Shown here: positions 8,421-16,800 of the stretch, piece after piece
Position numbering within the stretch: the first letter of the stretch is position 1
How the letters are laid out: the number at the start of each line of letters is the position of its first letter
NCBI RefSeq assembly: GCF_014650455.1
Contig: NZ_BMUZ01000003.1
Location: forward strand, 372,001-436,000
Length of the DNA stretch: 64,000 nt
Direction of reading: 5' to 3'
Source of the DNA: Streptomyces xanthochromogenes
Lineage (GTDB): Bacteria > Actinomycetota > Actinomycetes > Streptomycetales > Streptomycetaceae
Translations under genes and position numbers: made by a program
Notes under the pieces: generated by a model
What the model was told of the DNA's origin: nothing
Databases searched by the model: none
Seen by the model: only the letters and a program-made list of their open reading frames with translations

Positions 8421-9641
8421 GTGACCGACACCAGCGAGACCCGACCCGCCGACGGTGCAGCGCACGGGACTCGGCGGAGCCTGCTGCGCCGGCTGATGCG
8501 CCTGCTCCCCGTGATCGCCCCCGTCCTGCTGTGGACCGTGCCCTGCTGGCTGCTCCTGCACGCCGGACAGCACTGGCCCCTGCCGGTCACGCTGGCCGGC
8601 ACGGCACTGTTCGCCCTCGGCCTGGTCGGCATGCCGCTCGCGATGGTGCGCGGCCACGGCCGCCGACAGCAGGACCGGGCGGCCATCGTCGGGGACACCC
8701 TGCTGGGTGGCATCTGGGTCCTGTTCACCTGGTCCGTCGTCCTCGGCGTCCTGCTGCGGCTCGCCCTGGTCCTGGCCGACGTCGGCGACGGCGAGGACCG
8801 GGCGCGGATCGTCACCTGGGCCGTCCTCTGCACAGCGACGGTGCTGCTCGCCTGGGGGTACGCCGAGGCCCGCCGGGTCCCCCGGGTCCGGAGTCTGGAC
8901 GTACAACTTCCGCGCCTGGGCGCCGGGTTGGACGGCACGCGCGTGGTCCTCATCACCGACACCCACTACGGCCCACTCGACCGCGCACGCTGGTCGACGC
9001 GGGTCTGCGAGACGGTCAACACCCTGGAGGCCGACCTGGTGTGCCACACGGGGGACATCGCGGACGGTACGGCCGAACGCCGCCGCGCCCAAGCCGCCCC
9101 TCTCGGCACCGTCCGGGCCACCCGGGCTCGGGTCTACGTCACCGGCAACCACGAGTACTACAGCGAGGCCCAGGGCTGGGTCGACCTGATGGACGAACTG
9201 GGCTGGGAGCCGCTGCGCAACCGTCATCTGCTGCTCGAACGCGGCGGCGACACCCTCGTGGTCGCCGGGGTGGACGACGTCACCGCCGAGTCCTCCGGTC
9301 TCGTCGGCCACCGCGCCCATCTCGCCGGCGCCCTGCAGGGCGCCGACCCCCGCCACCCCATCCTGCTCCTGGCCCACCAGCCCAAGTTCATCGACCGGGC
9401 GGCAGCCGGCGGGGTCGACCTCCAGCTCTCGGGCCACACCCACGGCGGACAGATCTGGCCCTTCCACCACTTGGTGCGCCTCGACCAGCCCGCCCTGGCC
9501 GGTCTCAGCCGCCACGGCACCCGCACCCTCCTGTACACCAGCCGCGGCACCGGCTTCTGGGGCCCGCCGTTCCGCGTCTTCGCACCCAGCGAGATCACCC
9601 TTCTCGTGCTCCGCTCCCCTCAGCGGTCCCCTGCGCCGTGA
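8421..9641 (+). CDS. Membrane-bound metallophosphoesterase
   Basis: A 406-residue protein of the YkuE/calcineurin-like phosphoesterase type. The N-terminal ~155 residues hold about four membrane helices (VIAPVLLWTVPCWLLLH, VTLAGTALFALGLVGMPLAM, LLGGIWVLFTWSVVLGVLL, WAVLCTATVLLAWGY). The catalytic domain then shows all five metal-site blocks: DTHYG, GDIAD, GNHEYY, the AHQP histidine and GHTHGGQIWPF. It probably uses two divalent metals to hydrolyse phosphate esters at the membrane; the substrate is unknown, and homologues act on lipid precursors or nucleotides. GTG 8421 has a good ribosome site, GGAGGGGAAG at 8410-8419. Confidence 0.9.
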   Translation: MTDTSETRPADGAAHGTRRSLLRRLMRLLPVIAPVLLWTVPCWLLLHAGQHWPLPVTLAGTALFALGLVGMPLAMVRGHGRRQQDRAAIVGDTLLGGIWVLFTWSVVLGVLLRLALVLADVGDGEDRARIVTWAVLCTATVLLAWGYAEARRVPRVRSLDVQLPRLGAGLDGTRVVLITDTHYGPLDRARWSTRVCETVNTLEADLVCHTGDIADGTAERRRAQAAPLGTVRATRARVYVTGNHEYYSEAQGWVDLMDELGWEPLRNRHLLLERGGDTLVVAGVDDVTAESSGLVGHRAHLAGALQGADPRHPILLLAHQPKFIDRAAAGGVDLQLSGHTHGGQIWPFHHLVRLDQPALAGLSRHGTRTLLYTSRGTGFWGPPFRVFAPSEITLLVLRSPQRSPAP

Positions 9642-9849
9642 CGACAGGGCGAGCGGGCTGCTCGGGGATGGGCCCCAGCGGCTTGCCGGTGGAGCGTCCA
9701 GCGCCGCGGCGGGCCTGGGCCGAATTGCGACGTCCGTGCCTCGGTCGCGTATCCGCCTGTGGCCCGTTCGGTCCCTAGGCACGCGCCCGGCGGCGACACG
9801 AGACTGATCTCCCGGCAGGCCTGTACAACTCACCCAGGGAGGCGGACTC

Positions 9850-10692
9850 ATGACGTTCAAGGGCGGGTCGAGGGGCGAGGACGTGGCACGTGACTACTAC
9901 GAGACGAGCGATGTCGACGCGTTCTACGCTCACGTCTGGGGCGGCGAGGACATCCACAACGGCATCTATGCCGAGACGGGCGAAGCCGTCGCCAACGCTT
10001 CCCGCCGTACCGTGGAACGGGTGGCCGGGAAGGTGGCGGACCTCCTCAAGCCCGGGGCCGCCGTGCTGGACATGGGCTCCGGATATGGCGGACCGGCACG
10101 CTACCTCGCTGCCACCTTCGACTGTACGGTGACCGCCCTGAACATCAGCGAGGCCCAGAACCGGCATCACCGCGACGTCAACGCCGAACGGGGCTTGGCC
10201 AGTCTCATCGACGTGGTCACGGGGTCGTTCCAGAACGTCCCCTACGAAGACGGCCACTTCGACGTCGTCTGGTCCCAGGAAGCCTTCTGCCACAGCCCGG
10301 ACCGTGCACGAACCGTGACCGAGGCCGTGCGTATCCTGAGGCCGGGCGGAGCGCTCGTCTTCACGGACTTGATGGCCGCCGACGGCGTTCCCGCCAAGAC
10401 GTTGGAAGCCGTTGTGTCCCGACTGAGGACGAACGACCTGGCAACGCCCGAGTTCTACCTCCGTTCCCTCGCCGCGTCCGGCATGGCGCGGGTCGAATTC
10501 GACGATCTCAGCGAACAGATGGGGCATCACTACGAGCGCCTCATCGAGGAGGTACGGGCACATGAGCGGGAGTTGCGCGCCGTCATCAGCCCCGACTACC
10601 TCACCGCCTTGCTGACCAGTCTGACCTTGTGGGTGGACGCCGCGGACCGAGGTCAGTTGCGCTGGGGAATCTTCCACTGCCGCCGTAGCTGA
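9850..10692 (+). CDS. Sarcosine/dimethylglycine-type N-methyltransferase
   Basis: A 280-residue SAM-dependent methyltransferase closely resembling bacterial enzymes that methylate sarcosine and dimethylglycine to the compatible solute glycine betaine. Diagnostic features are the N-terminal YYETSDVDAFYAHVWGGED block followed by IHNGIY, the SAM motif VLDMGSGYGGPARYLA near residue 75, the acidic strand DVVWSQEAFCH, and the C-terminal LRWGIFHC typical of this family. GGGAGGCGG precedes the ATG. It stands alone: no glycine N-methyltransferase or betaine transporter adjoins, so it would need a partner elsewhere. The substrate is inferred from sequence resemblance only. Confidence 0.85.
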   Translation: MTFKGGSRGEDVARDYYETSDVDAFYAHVWGGEDIHNGIYAETGEAVANASRRTVERVAGKVADLLKPGAAVLDMGSGYGGPARYLAATFDCTVTALNISEAQNRHHRDVNAERGLASLIDVVTGSFQNVPYEDGHFDVVWSQEAFCHSPDRARTVTEAVRILRPGGALVFTDLMAADGVPAKTLEAVVSRLRTNDLATPEFYLRSLAASGMARVEFDDLSEQMGHHYERLIEEVRAHERELRAVISPDYLTALLTSLTLWVDAADRGQLRWGIFHCRRS

Positions 10693-10909
10693 CCCGCTTT
10701 CGGGGCTATCGCGGCGTCGACCGGGTGCGACGAGACTCGTCTGCGGTGCGGGTCGGCATTCGCCTGCGGTGCGGGTCGGCTTCGCGCGCCGACACGGGCG
10801 TCCGGTCCCTCGCCGGCCGACAGCGACCGGCCCGCTCTCGCCCGTGACACCCACCAGCACCGGGATAATCCGTTTCGCCGAAGGCCGACGAACGCTAGGT
10901 TGCCCCGCC

Positions 10910-11284
10910 ATGAGGACAAGGAAGTTGAGGATCGGCCTGTACGCGGACGAGGCCGGGCTGGTGTGGGTCAGGGGACTCGTCCATCAGGCCGTGAGCACTC
11001 GGCGTCTTCATCGTTCCCGGAGCCCGCGGACCCTCGAAGTGGACATTGCGCGGTTTCTTCAGGGGGGCCGCCTGGCGACCGCCGAGATGTACGACTTGCT
11101 GGCGGAGCAGTGGGTCATCGAGCACGAGGGCGAGGACAGCGGCGCGCGGGAGCCGGTCGAGCTGCGCGTCCGTCTGGTGTGTTCGCTGCGAACCTGGCGA
11201 GCGATCCGCAAGGAAATCCTCAGGACGTTGTGCCCGGAGGGTATGGCACCCCACCTGTGCCGTGTCCCGTGGTGCACCGCCTGA
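10910..11284 (+). CDS. Hypothetical protein, probably leaderless
   Basis: A 124-residue protein I do not recognise, strongly basic at the N-terminus (MRTRKLRIG) and with mixed alpha/beta character (RFLQGGRLATAEMYDLLAEQ). TAGGTT at 10896-10901 is a good -10 box that places the transcript start at or next to the ATG, suggesting a leaderless gene. It is convergent with the acyltransferase downstream. Existence is fairly likely from codon use; function unknown. Confidence 0.55.
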   Translation: MRTRKLRIGLYADEAGLVWVRGLVHQAVSTRRLHRSRSPRTLEVDIARFLQGGRLATAEMYDLLAEQWVIEHEGEDSGAREPVELRVRLVCSLRTWRAIRKEILRTLCPEGMAPHLCRVPWCTA

Positions 11285-11330
11285 GTGATGGCCCGCCTTC
11301 GGTGAGGACTCCGAGGCCCCGCTCCACTAG

Positions 11331-12575
11331 TCACTTCAGCAGTCGCTTCGGCCGGTCACTTCGGCCGGTCACTTCGGCCGGTGCAGGGTCCAGAGCATGG
11401 GTGAGATGGCGGCGGAAGAGACGACCGAACCGCCGGTCGACCTGACGGTTCAGTACGGCGGCCAACAGTAAGGAGAAGGAGAGACCGAGGCCGATCGAGG
11501 GCAGCAGTCCGAGTCCCGGCACGGATTTGAGGATGCCGCGGGTGACGGGTATGCCGAGGCTTTGATGGACCAGGTAGAAGGGGTAGGTCAGGGCGCCCGC
11601 GTAGACGAGGCTTCGCCATTGGAGATGACGCAGCGGGCCGCAGGCCAGGCCGAGCAGGACGAGGAAGCTCGTGAGGACAGCCGCACTCAGGCCCCAGTTG
11701 GAGGTGGAGTGGGTGGCCACACGGTCTTCGAGGACGGTCAGGGTGTAGCACCAGGAGAAGCCCAGCAGCAGCCAGAGAAGCAGGTTGGCGCCGAAGCGGT
11801 GTATCAGGTAGAGCGCGATGCCCGCCACGAACAGCCCGGCGTACTGGCTGAGCAGGATCTCGTCCACCACGGTGGAGTGCAGTTCACGGCCGACGGATGC
11901 CAGCACGAGCCAGAGGAACCCGAAGGCCACGACTCGCCGGTACGTCAGACCGACCAGGAGCAGTGCACCCATGAGCAGGTAGAAGCGTGCCTCGACCCAG
12001 AGCGTCCAGGCGACACCCGCGGTGAAGTCCACGCCGAGCGGGTGCGGAATCATCGTGAGGTTGCCGAGTGTGGTGCGGAGGTCGGTGGGTGCGCCCGAAC
12101 GCTGGCCAATGAACACGGTGACGGTACCCATCACGACGATGATCAGGACGACCGCCCAGTACAGCGGAAAGAGCCGGGCGATACGGGAGACGGCGAACTG
12201 TGCCGGGGTGCGGCCCCAGCAGCTCATACAGATGACGAATCCGCTGATCAGGAAGAACGCCTCGACGCCAAGCCAGCCGTAGCCACTGATGACATGCAGG
12301 AGCGGCGCCGCCCGTGGCAGGTCGTGGTTCTCGCCCCAGAAGCGGGGAGTGGGGGTGCCGAGGTAGTGGTAGGCAGCCACGCCTACCGCGGCGAGCAGCC
12401 GCAGCCCATCGACCGCGGCCAGTCGCCCTGCCGGGCCCTGCGCACTGGGCACGCGATGCCTCAGGGCCCGGGGAAGACGGTTCATCCGCCCGGATTTTGC
12501 GCCGAGTTCCGCATCAGACACGGGCACGGGAACGGACGCAGAATCGGCGGCGGACGCGGACGCGGACGCGGGCAT
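11331..12575 (-). CDS. Acyltransferase 3 family membrane protein (OafA-like)
   Basis: A 414-residue integral membrane O-acyltransferase. After a low-complexity Ala/Ser/Val/Pro N-terminus (residues ~2-20) and a basic stretch comes the family signature VDGLRLLAAVGVAAYHY with its conserved histidine, then GVEAFFLISGFVICMS and AVSRIARLFPLYW, followed by about eight further membrane helices. Such proteins acylate sugars or other extracytoplasmic polymers. ATG 12575 is chosen because AGGAG lies ~8 bases upstream; the longer frame to 12794 is Pro/Arg-rich and unlike the family. The extreme C-terminus lies in 13-bp tandem repeats, so its length may vary between strains. Confidence 0.88.
   Translation of the reverse strand: MPASASASAADSASVPVPVSDAELGAKSGRMNRLPRALRHRVPSAQGPAGRLAAVDGLRLLAAVGVAAYHYLGTPTPRFWGENHDLPRAAPLLHVISGYGWLGVEAFFLISGFVICMSCWGRTPAQFAVSRIARLFPLYWAVVLIIVVMGTVTVFIGQRSGAPTDLRTTLGNLTMIPHPLGVDFTAGVAWTLWVEARFYLLMGALLLVGLTYRRVVAFGFLWLVLASVGRELHSTVVDEILLSQYAGLFVAGIALYLIHRFGANLLLWLLLGFSWCYTLTVLEDRVATHSTSNWGLSAAVLTSFLVLLGLACGPLRHLQWRSLVYAGALTYPFYLVHQSLGIPVTRGILKSVPGLGLLPSIGLGLSFSLLLAAVLNRQVDRRFGRLFRRHLTHALDPAPAEVTGRSDRPKRLLK
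11346..11382. repeat. 13-bp tandem repeat at acyltransferase 3' end
   Basis: Unit CTTCGGCCGGTCA at 11346-11358 and 11359-11371, with a partial third copy at 11372-11382. It lies inside the last codons of the acyltransferase gene. Because 13 is not a multiple of three, copy-number change would alter the C-terminal reading frame. Confidence 0.85.
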
Positions 12576-13063
12576 CGAGGGCTCCTGTGACGGGGCGGCT
12601 GAACAAAGTGCGGCCGCGGGTAGGGGGAAGATGTGGGCATGCCGCTTCTGACCGCGGAGGGAAAGCGGCCCGAAAGGGTGGAAGTGCGGGTGTGTTCTGA
12701 GGCGGTGGGCTGTGCAGGGCCAGTGGTCCGGCTCGGTGCCGACGCGGCCCGCTCGGCCGCGATCGAGAGAGCTGGGCGCGCCAACTGGGCGCATCGGCAG
12801 GGAGGTTCACGACCTACCTGCTCAGATCGACGCAACCCCACAGCTACTGCTACTGCTACTGCTACTGCTACTGCTACTGCTACTGCTACTGCTACTGCTA
12901 CTGCTACTGCTACTGCTACAACCTGAGGCACTGGCTCCGTAGCCCGTCAAGCGCGGGCCCCGGAGCTCTTGCGTTGCGCGACATGACTCGCGCCATGCAG
13001 GCCGGCCGTCGACGGCCTCCGAAGTCCGCTCAAGACCTCCGGAGGCCATCAACAGGCCTACTT
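12576..13063. other. Intergenic region with microsatellite
   Basis: About 490 bases upstream of the acyltransferase and downstream of the membrane-protein gene on the same strand. Apart from the hexanucleotide array at 12843-12919 I see no gene; open frames here translate to Arg-rich or homopolymeric sequence. The acyltransferase promoter must lie here or further upstream. Confidence 0.6.
12843..12919. repeat. CTGCTA hexanucleotide microsatellite (~12.8 copies)
   Basis: About 77 bases of perfect tandem CTGCTA. In one plus frame it would encode only leucine, half of it using the rare CTA codon, which argues against coding. It lies 270-340 bases upstream of the acyltransferase start. Perfect arrays of this length are prone to slippage, so copy number may differ between isolates. 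Confidence 0.95.
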
Positions 13064-13966
13064 TCAGGCGGGGTTGATCCGATCGGAGTCGCTACGGCGC
13101 CGAATCCGTAGGGCCACGGCAGTGACAGCGAGGGCCCCGACGACGGTGACGACCTCTTCGGTACGCACCCACCCGGAGAAATGCATCGTCGCAATGAACG
13201 GGGCACCGGCAAAGGCGAGTTGAGCCGTGGTACGGATCTCGGCAAAGGCCCGGCGGCCCACCAGGGCCAGGGCCGCGATCATGGGGACGCCGAAACGCCA
13301 GGGAGTGAGCAAGCCGATTCCGAGCGGGTCGATCACGGAGAGGGCCACCACCAGCAGAGCGGCCCATGCCACGAGCGCGAACACTCCCGCCGCCCCACGC
13401 ACACGCCGGGAAGGGCGCAGGTCCGGCGGGCAGGCCAGTGGAAGTGCCGCGATCAGGACCGGCATCAGGAGGAAGCCTACGAGTGCCGACGTCAGGTCGG
13501 GCGGCATCCGCCAGATCGGGTAGAGGAAGCTCACCGAACTGACCACGGTCCCGACGATCGCACACAGCACACCGGGTACATGACGTCCGGCCAGTGCGAC
13601 GACCGCGCCGATCAGGGTCAGCAGATAGCCGGCGTTCATGAGGGTCGCGAGCGTCCCGGCATCAGCGGCGACTCCTGCGGAGCGGATGACGTACCAGTCG
13701 CTCACGCTACCGACGAGGTTGAACGCGGCGTACCCGGCCGTCGCGGCCAGGCCGAAAGGCGCCGCGGCGGCCAAGAGCCGACCGCCCGCGTGTACGGAGC
13801 CGATCCCGAGGCGCAGCCGCAGGGCGTGTGCGGCTACGTCAGCGGCTTCACGAAGGCGGGCGCGCGGGCCTGCGCCCGCGGTTGCCTCCCGATAGGAGTC
13901 GGCTATCTCGTCACCGAAAGCCCGGCGGAAGCCGGCGGGGTACAGATGCAGCAGTACGGGGTTCAC
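13064..13966 (-). CDS. Membrane protein paired with PadR regulator
   Basis: A 300-residue polytopic membrane protein, with a soluble N-terminal segment (LHLYPAGFRRAFGDEIADSY) like that of proteins found beside PadR regulators, then about seven to eight hydrophobic segments. Its GTG start overlaps the PadR stop codon (GTGA), so the two are translationally coupled. The N-terminal motif (YP.GFR..FGDE) occurs in permease-like proteins of PadR operons, some related to ABC exporters, but there is no ATPase here. Probably an envelope-stress or drug-responsive membrane protein under PadR control; the role is inferred. Confidence 0.8.
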   Translation of the reverse strand: MNPVLLHLYPAGFRRAFGDEIADSYREATAGAGPRARLREAADVAAHALRLRLGIGSVHAGGRLLAAAAPFGLAATAGYAAFNLVGSVSDWYVIRSAGVAADAGTLATLMNAGYLLTLIGAVVALAGRHVPGVLCAIVGTVVSSVSFLYPIWRMPPDLTSALVGFLLMPVLIAALPLACPPDLRPSRRVRGAAGVFALVAWAALLVVALSVIDPLGIGLLTPWRFGVPMIAALALVGRRAFAEIRTTAQLAFAGAPFIATMHFSGWVRTEEVVTVVGALAVTAVALRIRRRSDSDRINPA

Positions 13967-14298
13967 GCGGTGGCCGCCTTACCGGCCCCCAGGCGCCGAG
14001 TGGCCTCGCGTGCGGTGGCCGCGATCCGTTCCGCCTCGACGGCCAGGGCGGTGCGCCCGGGCGAGGTCAGCGTGTAGGTGCGGCGCAGTCGACTGTCGAC
14101 TACTTCCTCGCTGTGTACCTCGATCAGCCCCTGCTGCAACAGCCGCTCCAGCGCGCCGTACAAGGTGCCGGTCCGCAACTTCACCCGCCCGCTCGAAATA
14201 GCCTCCACCTCACGTGCGATCGCGTAGCCGTGACGTGGCTCGTCCGCGAGCGCGGTGAGAAGAAGCAGGGTCGGTTCCTGCATTGCACGGTCAGTCAT
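13963..14298 (-). CDS. PadR family transcriptional regulator
   Basis: A 111-residue repressor-type regulator. The winged helix is typical: PTLLLLTALADEPRHGYAI, then SSGRVKLRTGTLYGALERLL, then RRTYTLTSPGR in the wing, followed by a dimerising C-terminal helix. ATG 14298 is chosen; an in-frame ATG at 14316 lies in the candidate operator. It overlaps and probably controls the downstream membrane-protein gene and itself. PadR proteins commonly release DNA on binding phenolics or drugs. Confidence 0.9.
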   Translation of the reverse strand: MTDRAMQEPTLLLLTALADEPRHGYAIAREVEAISSGRVKLRTGTLYGALERLLQQGLIEVHSEEVVDSRLRRTYTLTSPGRTALAVEAERIAATAREATRRLGAGKAATA

Positions 14299-14306
14299 GA
14301 CACCAC

Positions 14307-14329
14307 CATATGTCATTAACCGGCATATG
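14307..14329. promoter_or_regulatory. Candidate PadR operator
   Basis: Two copies of CATATG at 14307-14312 and 14324-14329 separated by 11 bases of AT-richer sequence, just upstream of the PadR start at 14298. ATAT-containing inverted repeats are typical PadR sites. Assignment is by position and pattern. Confidence 0.5.
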
Positions 14330-14579
14330 GCGGCAGCAGGTCCTATTCGACGTCGGCATCTGCCATGCGGCGCCCTGCCGTATGCTCCTCACCTTCGGTC
14401 AGGGCGCCTTGCCGGTTCGCCGGGGCTGCGGGGCCCTGGGCCACAAGCGTCCGCTCCCCGCCCCGCCGGCACTGGCCTCGTCAGCCCTCAAGGGGACGGT
14501 TCGCGGCGACAGTTCGGCGAGCCGTACAGCAGCTCTAGGGTATGCAGCGAGAAGATCCATCGATCGGCCCGAAGATGCC

Positions 14580-14960
14580 ATGTCCTTGCAGATGAAGTTG
14601 GGTGCGATAACACTCGATTGCCCCGATCCTCTGTCCCTGGCGGAGTTCTACGAGAAGGCCACCGGCCTCGAACCGCATCCGAAGTCGAACGCGGACTTCG
14701 CCGGGCTGAACCGCGCGGACGGACTCTTCATCGGCTTCCAGCGGGTCGACCACTACCGGGCTCCCACCTGGCCCGACCAGACCGTTCCCCAACAGCTCCA
14801 CATCTGCTTCAACGTGGAGACCGAGGACGACCTGGACGGGGCCGAGGCCCAATTGCTGGAGTGGGGCGCGGGCAAGCCGGATCACCAACCGCACGACGAG
14901 GCCAAGGCACGGGTCCTCACCGATCCGGCCGGGCACCCCTTCTGCCTGATCAAACGCTGA
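14580..14960 (+). CDS. VOC (glyoxalase/bleomycin-resistance-like) family protein
   Basis: A 126-residue single VOC fold. The family opening ITLDCPDPLSLAEFYEKATG is followed by a central QQLHICFNVETEDDLDGAEA strand-helix and the terminal VLTDPAGHPFCLIKR, which carries the usual C-terminal metal-ligand region. Proteins of this size dimerise and act as metal-dependent lyases, dioxygenases or antibiotic-binding proteins. It stands alone with a weak ribosome site (GAAG), so the start is uncertain. The function cannot be narrowed further. Confidence 0.8.
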   Translation: MSLQMKLGAITLDCPDPLSLAEFYEKATGLEPHPKSNADFAGLNRADGLFIGFQRVDHYRAPTWPDQTVPQQLHICFNVETEDDLDGAEAQLLEWGAGKPDHQPHDEAKARVLTDPAGHPFCLIKR

Positions 14961-15284
14961 ACCGGCGTGGACCTGCCCAACGAGGTCACCGGCCGCGTCC
15001 CGGACCGGCAGTGAAAGGTAGACCATCGGCTGCGATCCGGCCGTCACGACGCCGCCCCTTGCGCCCAACCCCCCGCCTTGGAAAGGGAGTTCGCGCCGCT
15101 GCGGGAACCGGCACGCCTCGGCTCACGCCGAAGGGGACCGATTTCCCATGGTCGTCGTGCACCTTCGAGGCCCGCTGCAGCGGGGTCTTGGAGGCGGGAC
15201 CTTCGGGCGGTCGTCCCACGAACCCGCCGTGGTAGCGTCGTCATATTTTTGGGAATGTCCGGACAAAGGCACGGCAGGTACCAC
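14961..15284. other. Intergenic region, no gene seen
   Basis: About 320 bases between two plus-strand genes. An AT-richer patch (TCATATTTTTGG near 15241) lies ~40 bases before the next start and may contain its promoter. I see no coding region or strong hairpin. Confidence 0.4.
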
Positions 15285-15962
15285 ATGATCGACTCACCTC
15301 AGCGGCTCCGAGACGCACTCGATGCTTTGGACGCTGCGTTCGCACCGCTCTCCGGGCTGCCCTCTCCCGTGCACGGCTGCACTCATTGCTACACCGATGC
15401 GGACCTCAAGGCCCTGGCAGGTCCCGCCTGCCAGGTGACCGAACCACTACTTTCGTCCGTGGCGTACTCGACGCCCGATCACTGGGACGACTTTCCCGGC
15501 CTGTACCGCCGGTTGATCCCCGGCATCGTTCGTCTCCTGGTCGCCGACCAGCTCGACCACGCATGGATCGCCTCCCAACTCCTCGCCGCCGAGTGGCACA
15601 CCTGGCCCGCGCCGGAGCGCGCAGCGCTGGAGGAGCTGTGGCACGCCTGGTGGTATGCGGCGCTGCACACTCATCCGACCAACGGTCACATCACAGACGT
15701 ACTCGAAACGCTCTCCGTCACCACAAACACCCTCACCCCCTGGCTGACCGTGTGGGCAGACGTCCGCACCGACGCATCGGACCTGCACCTGAGCGATGCG
15801 CTCGACCGCTGGCTCCTCCAGGACGAACTAGCCGACCTCCGTCTCGGCTTCCGCAACGAGCTGCACGCCACACCCCCATTGCTGCCCTGGCTCCTCTCCT
15901 TGGAGGACGGTCGCATCGGAGCCGCCCAGCTGATCGAAGTCGAACGCATCGCCTACAGCTGA
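15285..15962 (+). CDS. Hypothetical protein
   Basis: A 225-residue acidic, largely helical soluble protein. The N-terminal part carries a Cys/His cluster (HGCTHCYTDAD near residue 30) that could bind metal, then a Trp-rich stretch (AEWHTWPAPERAALEELWHA). I recognise no characterised family. ATG 15285 follows GGCAGG; ATG 15255 is an in-frame alternative. Codon use is normal and the gene stands alone. Confidence 0.65.
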   Translation: MIDSPQRLRDALDALDAAFAPLSGLPSPVHGCTHCYTDADLKALAGPACQVTEPLLSSVAYSTPDHWDDFPGLYRRLIPGIVRLLVADQLDHAWIASQLLAAEWHTWPAPERAALEELWHAWWYAALHTHPTNGHITDVLETLSVTTNTLTPWLTVWADVRTDASDLHLSDALDRWLLQDELADLRLGFRNELHATPPLLPWLLSLEDGRIGAAQLIEVERIAYS

Positions 15963-16087
15963 GCGATCTCGCCGTGCGGACCCCGTCGGTGTCGGCGCCA
16001 CGGCGCCTTGCGCGAGGGCCAGGCCATGCCCCTTCGGTCCCTGTCGATAGGTGGAACCGGCGCTTGCGCCCGCTCCTCCCGTCCGCG

Positions 16088-16693
16088 TCAGCTCGCTCCG
16101 GGCAGCGCTCGATCGAGGAGGACTTCCGCTGCCGCCCACGCGTGTCGGCCATAGTCCGCTTCGTCCAGCACCATGGCACGGCTGGCCGCTCCGTCCGCGA
16201 GGGTGGCCAACTGGTGGGCCAGCGCCAGGGGTTCGCGGCAGCCCAGCTCCCTCACCAAAGGGACGATCAGTTCCACCATGCGCAGCTTCTGCTCCCGGGC
16301 GTAGGAGTGCACCGCGCTCTCCGGGTCGGGGAACTCCGCCGCGGCATCGATGAACGGACACCCGCGCACCGGAGCCGCGTCCGGCACCGAAGGGTGGAAC
16401 AGCTCGCGAATCCGGTCGCGCGGCGGAATGCCCTCGCGGGTCAGTACGCCCTCCAACGTGGCGCCCGACAGCGCGAGGCCCTGCAAGTAGGCGATGACAA
16501 GATCGTTCTTGGTTCGAAAGTGCGCGTAGAGCGTCCGCTTGGACACCGGTGCTTCCTCAGCGATCTGCTCCATGCCGGTCGCGTTGATGCCCTGGGCCGC
16601 GAACAGCACCCCGGCGGCAGCCAGAATGCGCTCCCGCCCTCCCCGCCCCCGGCGCTGGGATGTCTCGGCCGTCGCACGCGCGGTCGTATCCAT
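16088..16693 (-). CDS. TetR/AcrR family repressor
   Basis: A 201-residue TetR-type repressor. The DNA-binding domain (residues ~15-60) reads RERILAAAGVLFAAQGINAT, then EEAPVSKRTLYAHFRTKNDL. The C-terminal ligand domain resembles the TetR_C group of oxidoreductase regulators. It is divergent from a nitroreductase gene, with two TGTAAACG-type palindromes in the shared promoter region, so it very likely represses both genes. The inducer is unknown, though electrophiles or quinones would fit the partner enzyme. Confidence 0.9.
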   Translation of the reverse strand: MDTTARATAETSQRRGRGGRERILAAAGVLFAAQGINATGMEQIAEEAPVSKRTLYAHFRTKNDLVIAYLQGLALSGATLEGVLTREGIPPRDRIRELFHPSVPDAAPVRGCPFIDAAAEFPDPESAVHSYAREQKLRMVELIVPLVRELGCREPLALAHQLATLADGAASRAMVLDEADYGRHAWAAAEVLLDRALPGAS

Positions 16694-16698
16694 GACTG

Positions 16699-16720
16699 AA
16701 GTATACGCACTCGTTTACTT
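16699..16720. promoter_or_regulatory. TetR operator, proximal to the repressor gene
   Basis: Imperfect palindrome AAGTATACG-CACT-CGTTTACTT, one mismatch between 9-base arms, ending 6 bases upstream of the TetR start. It shares the CGTTTAC half-site with the second palindrome at 16751-16770. Confidence 0.65.
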
Positions 16721-16750
16721 AATCCAGTGCCCGGGTTAGGGTGACGCCAA

Positions 16751-16770
16751 TGTAAACGTTTCCGTTTACA
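16751..16770. promoter_or_regulatory. TetR operator, proximal to the nitroreductase gene
   Basis: Perfect palindrome TGTAAACG-TTTC-CGTTTACA, 8-base arms, 30 bases upstream of the nitroreductase ATG. Its half-site also occurs at 16699-16720, supporting one repressor binding both sites. Confidence 0.75.
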
Positions 16771-16800
16771 TCACGTGGCTTTCCGTCATCGAGGAATTAC

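Noticed and set aside
9775..10911. Long minus-strand frame over the methyltransferase
   Set aside because: Antisense shadow of a clear SAM methyltransferase; the translation has no family resemblance.
12712..12942. Plus-strand frame with a long poly-leucine run
   Set aside because: The leucines come from the CTGCTA microsatellite, half with rare CTA codons; no ribosome site.
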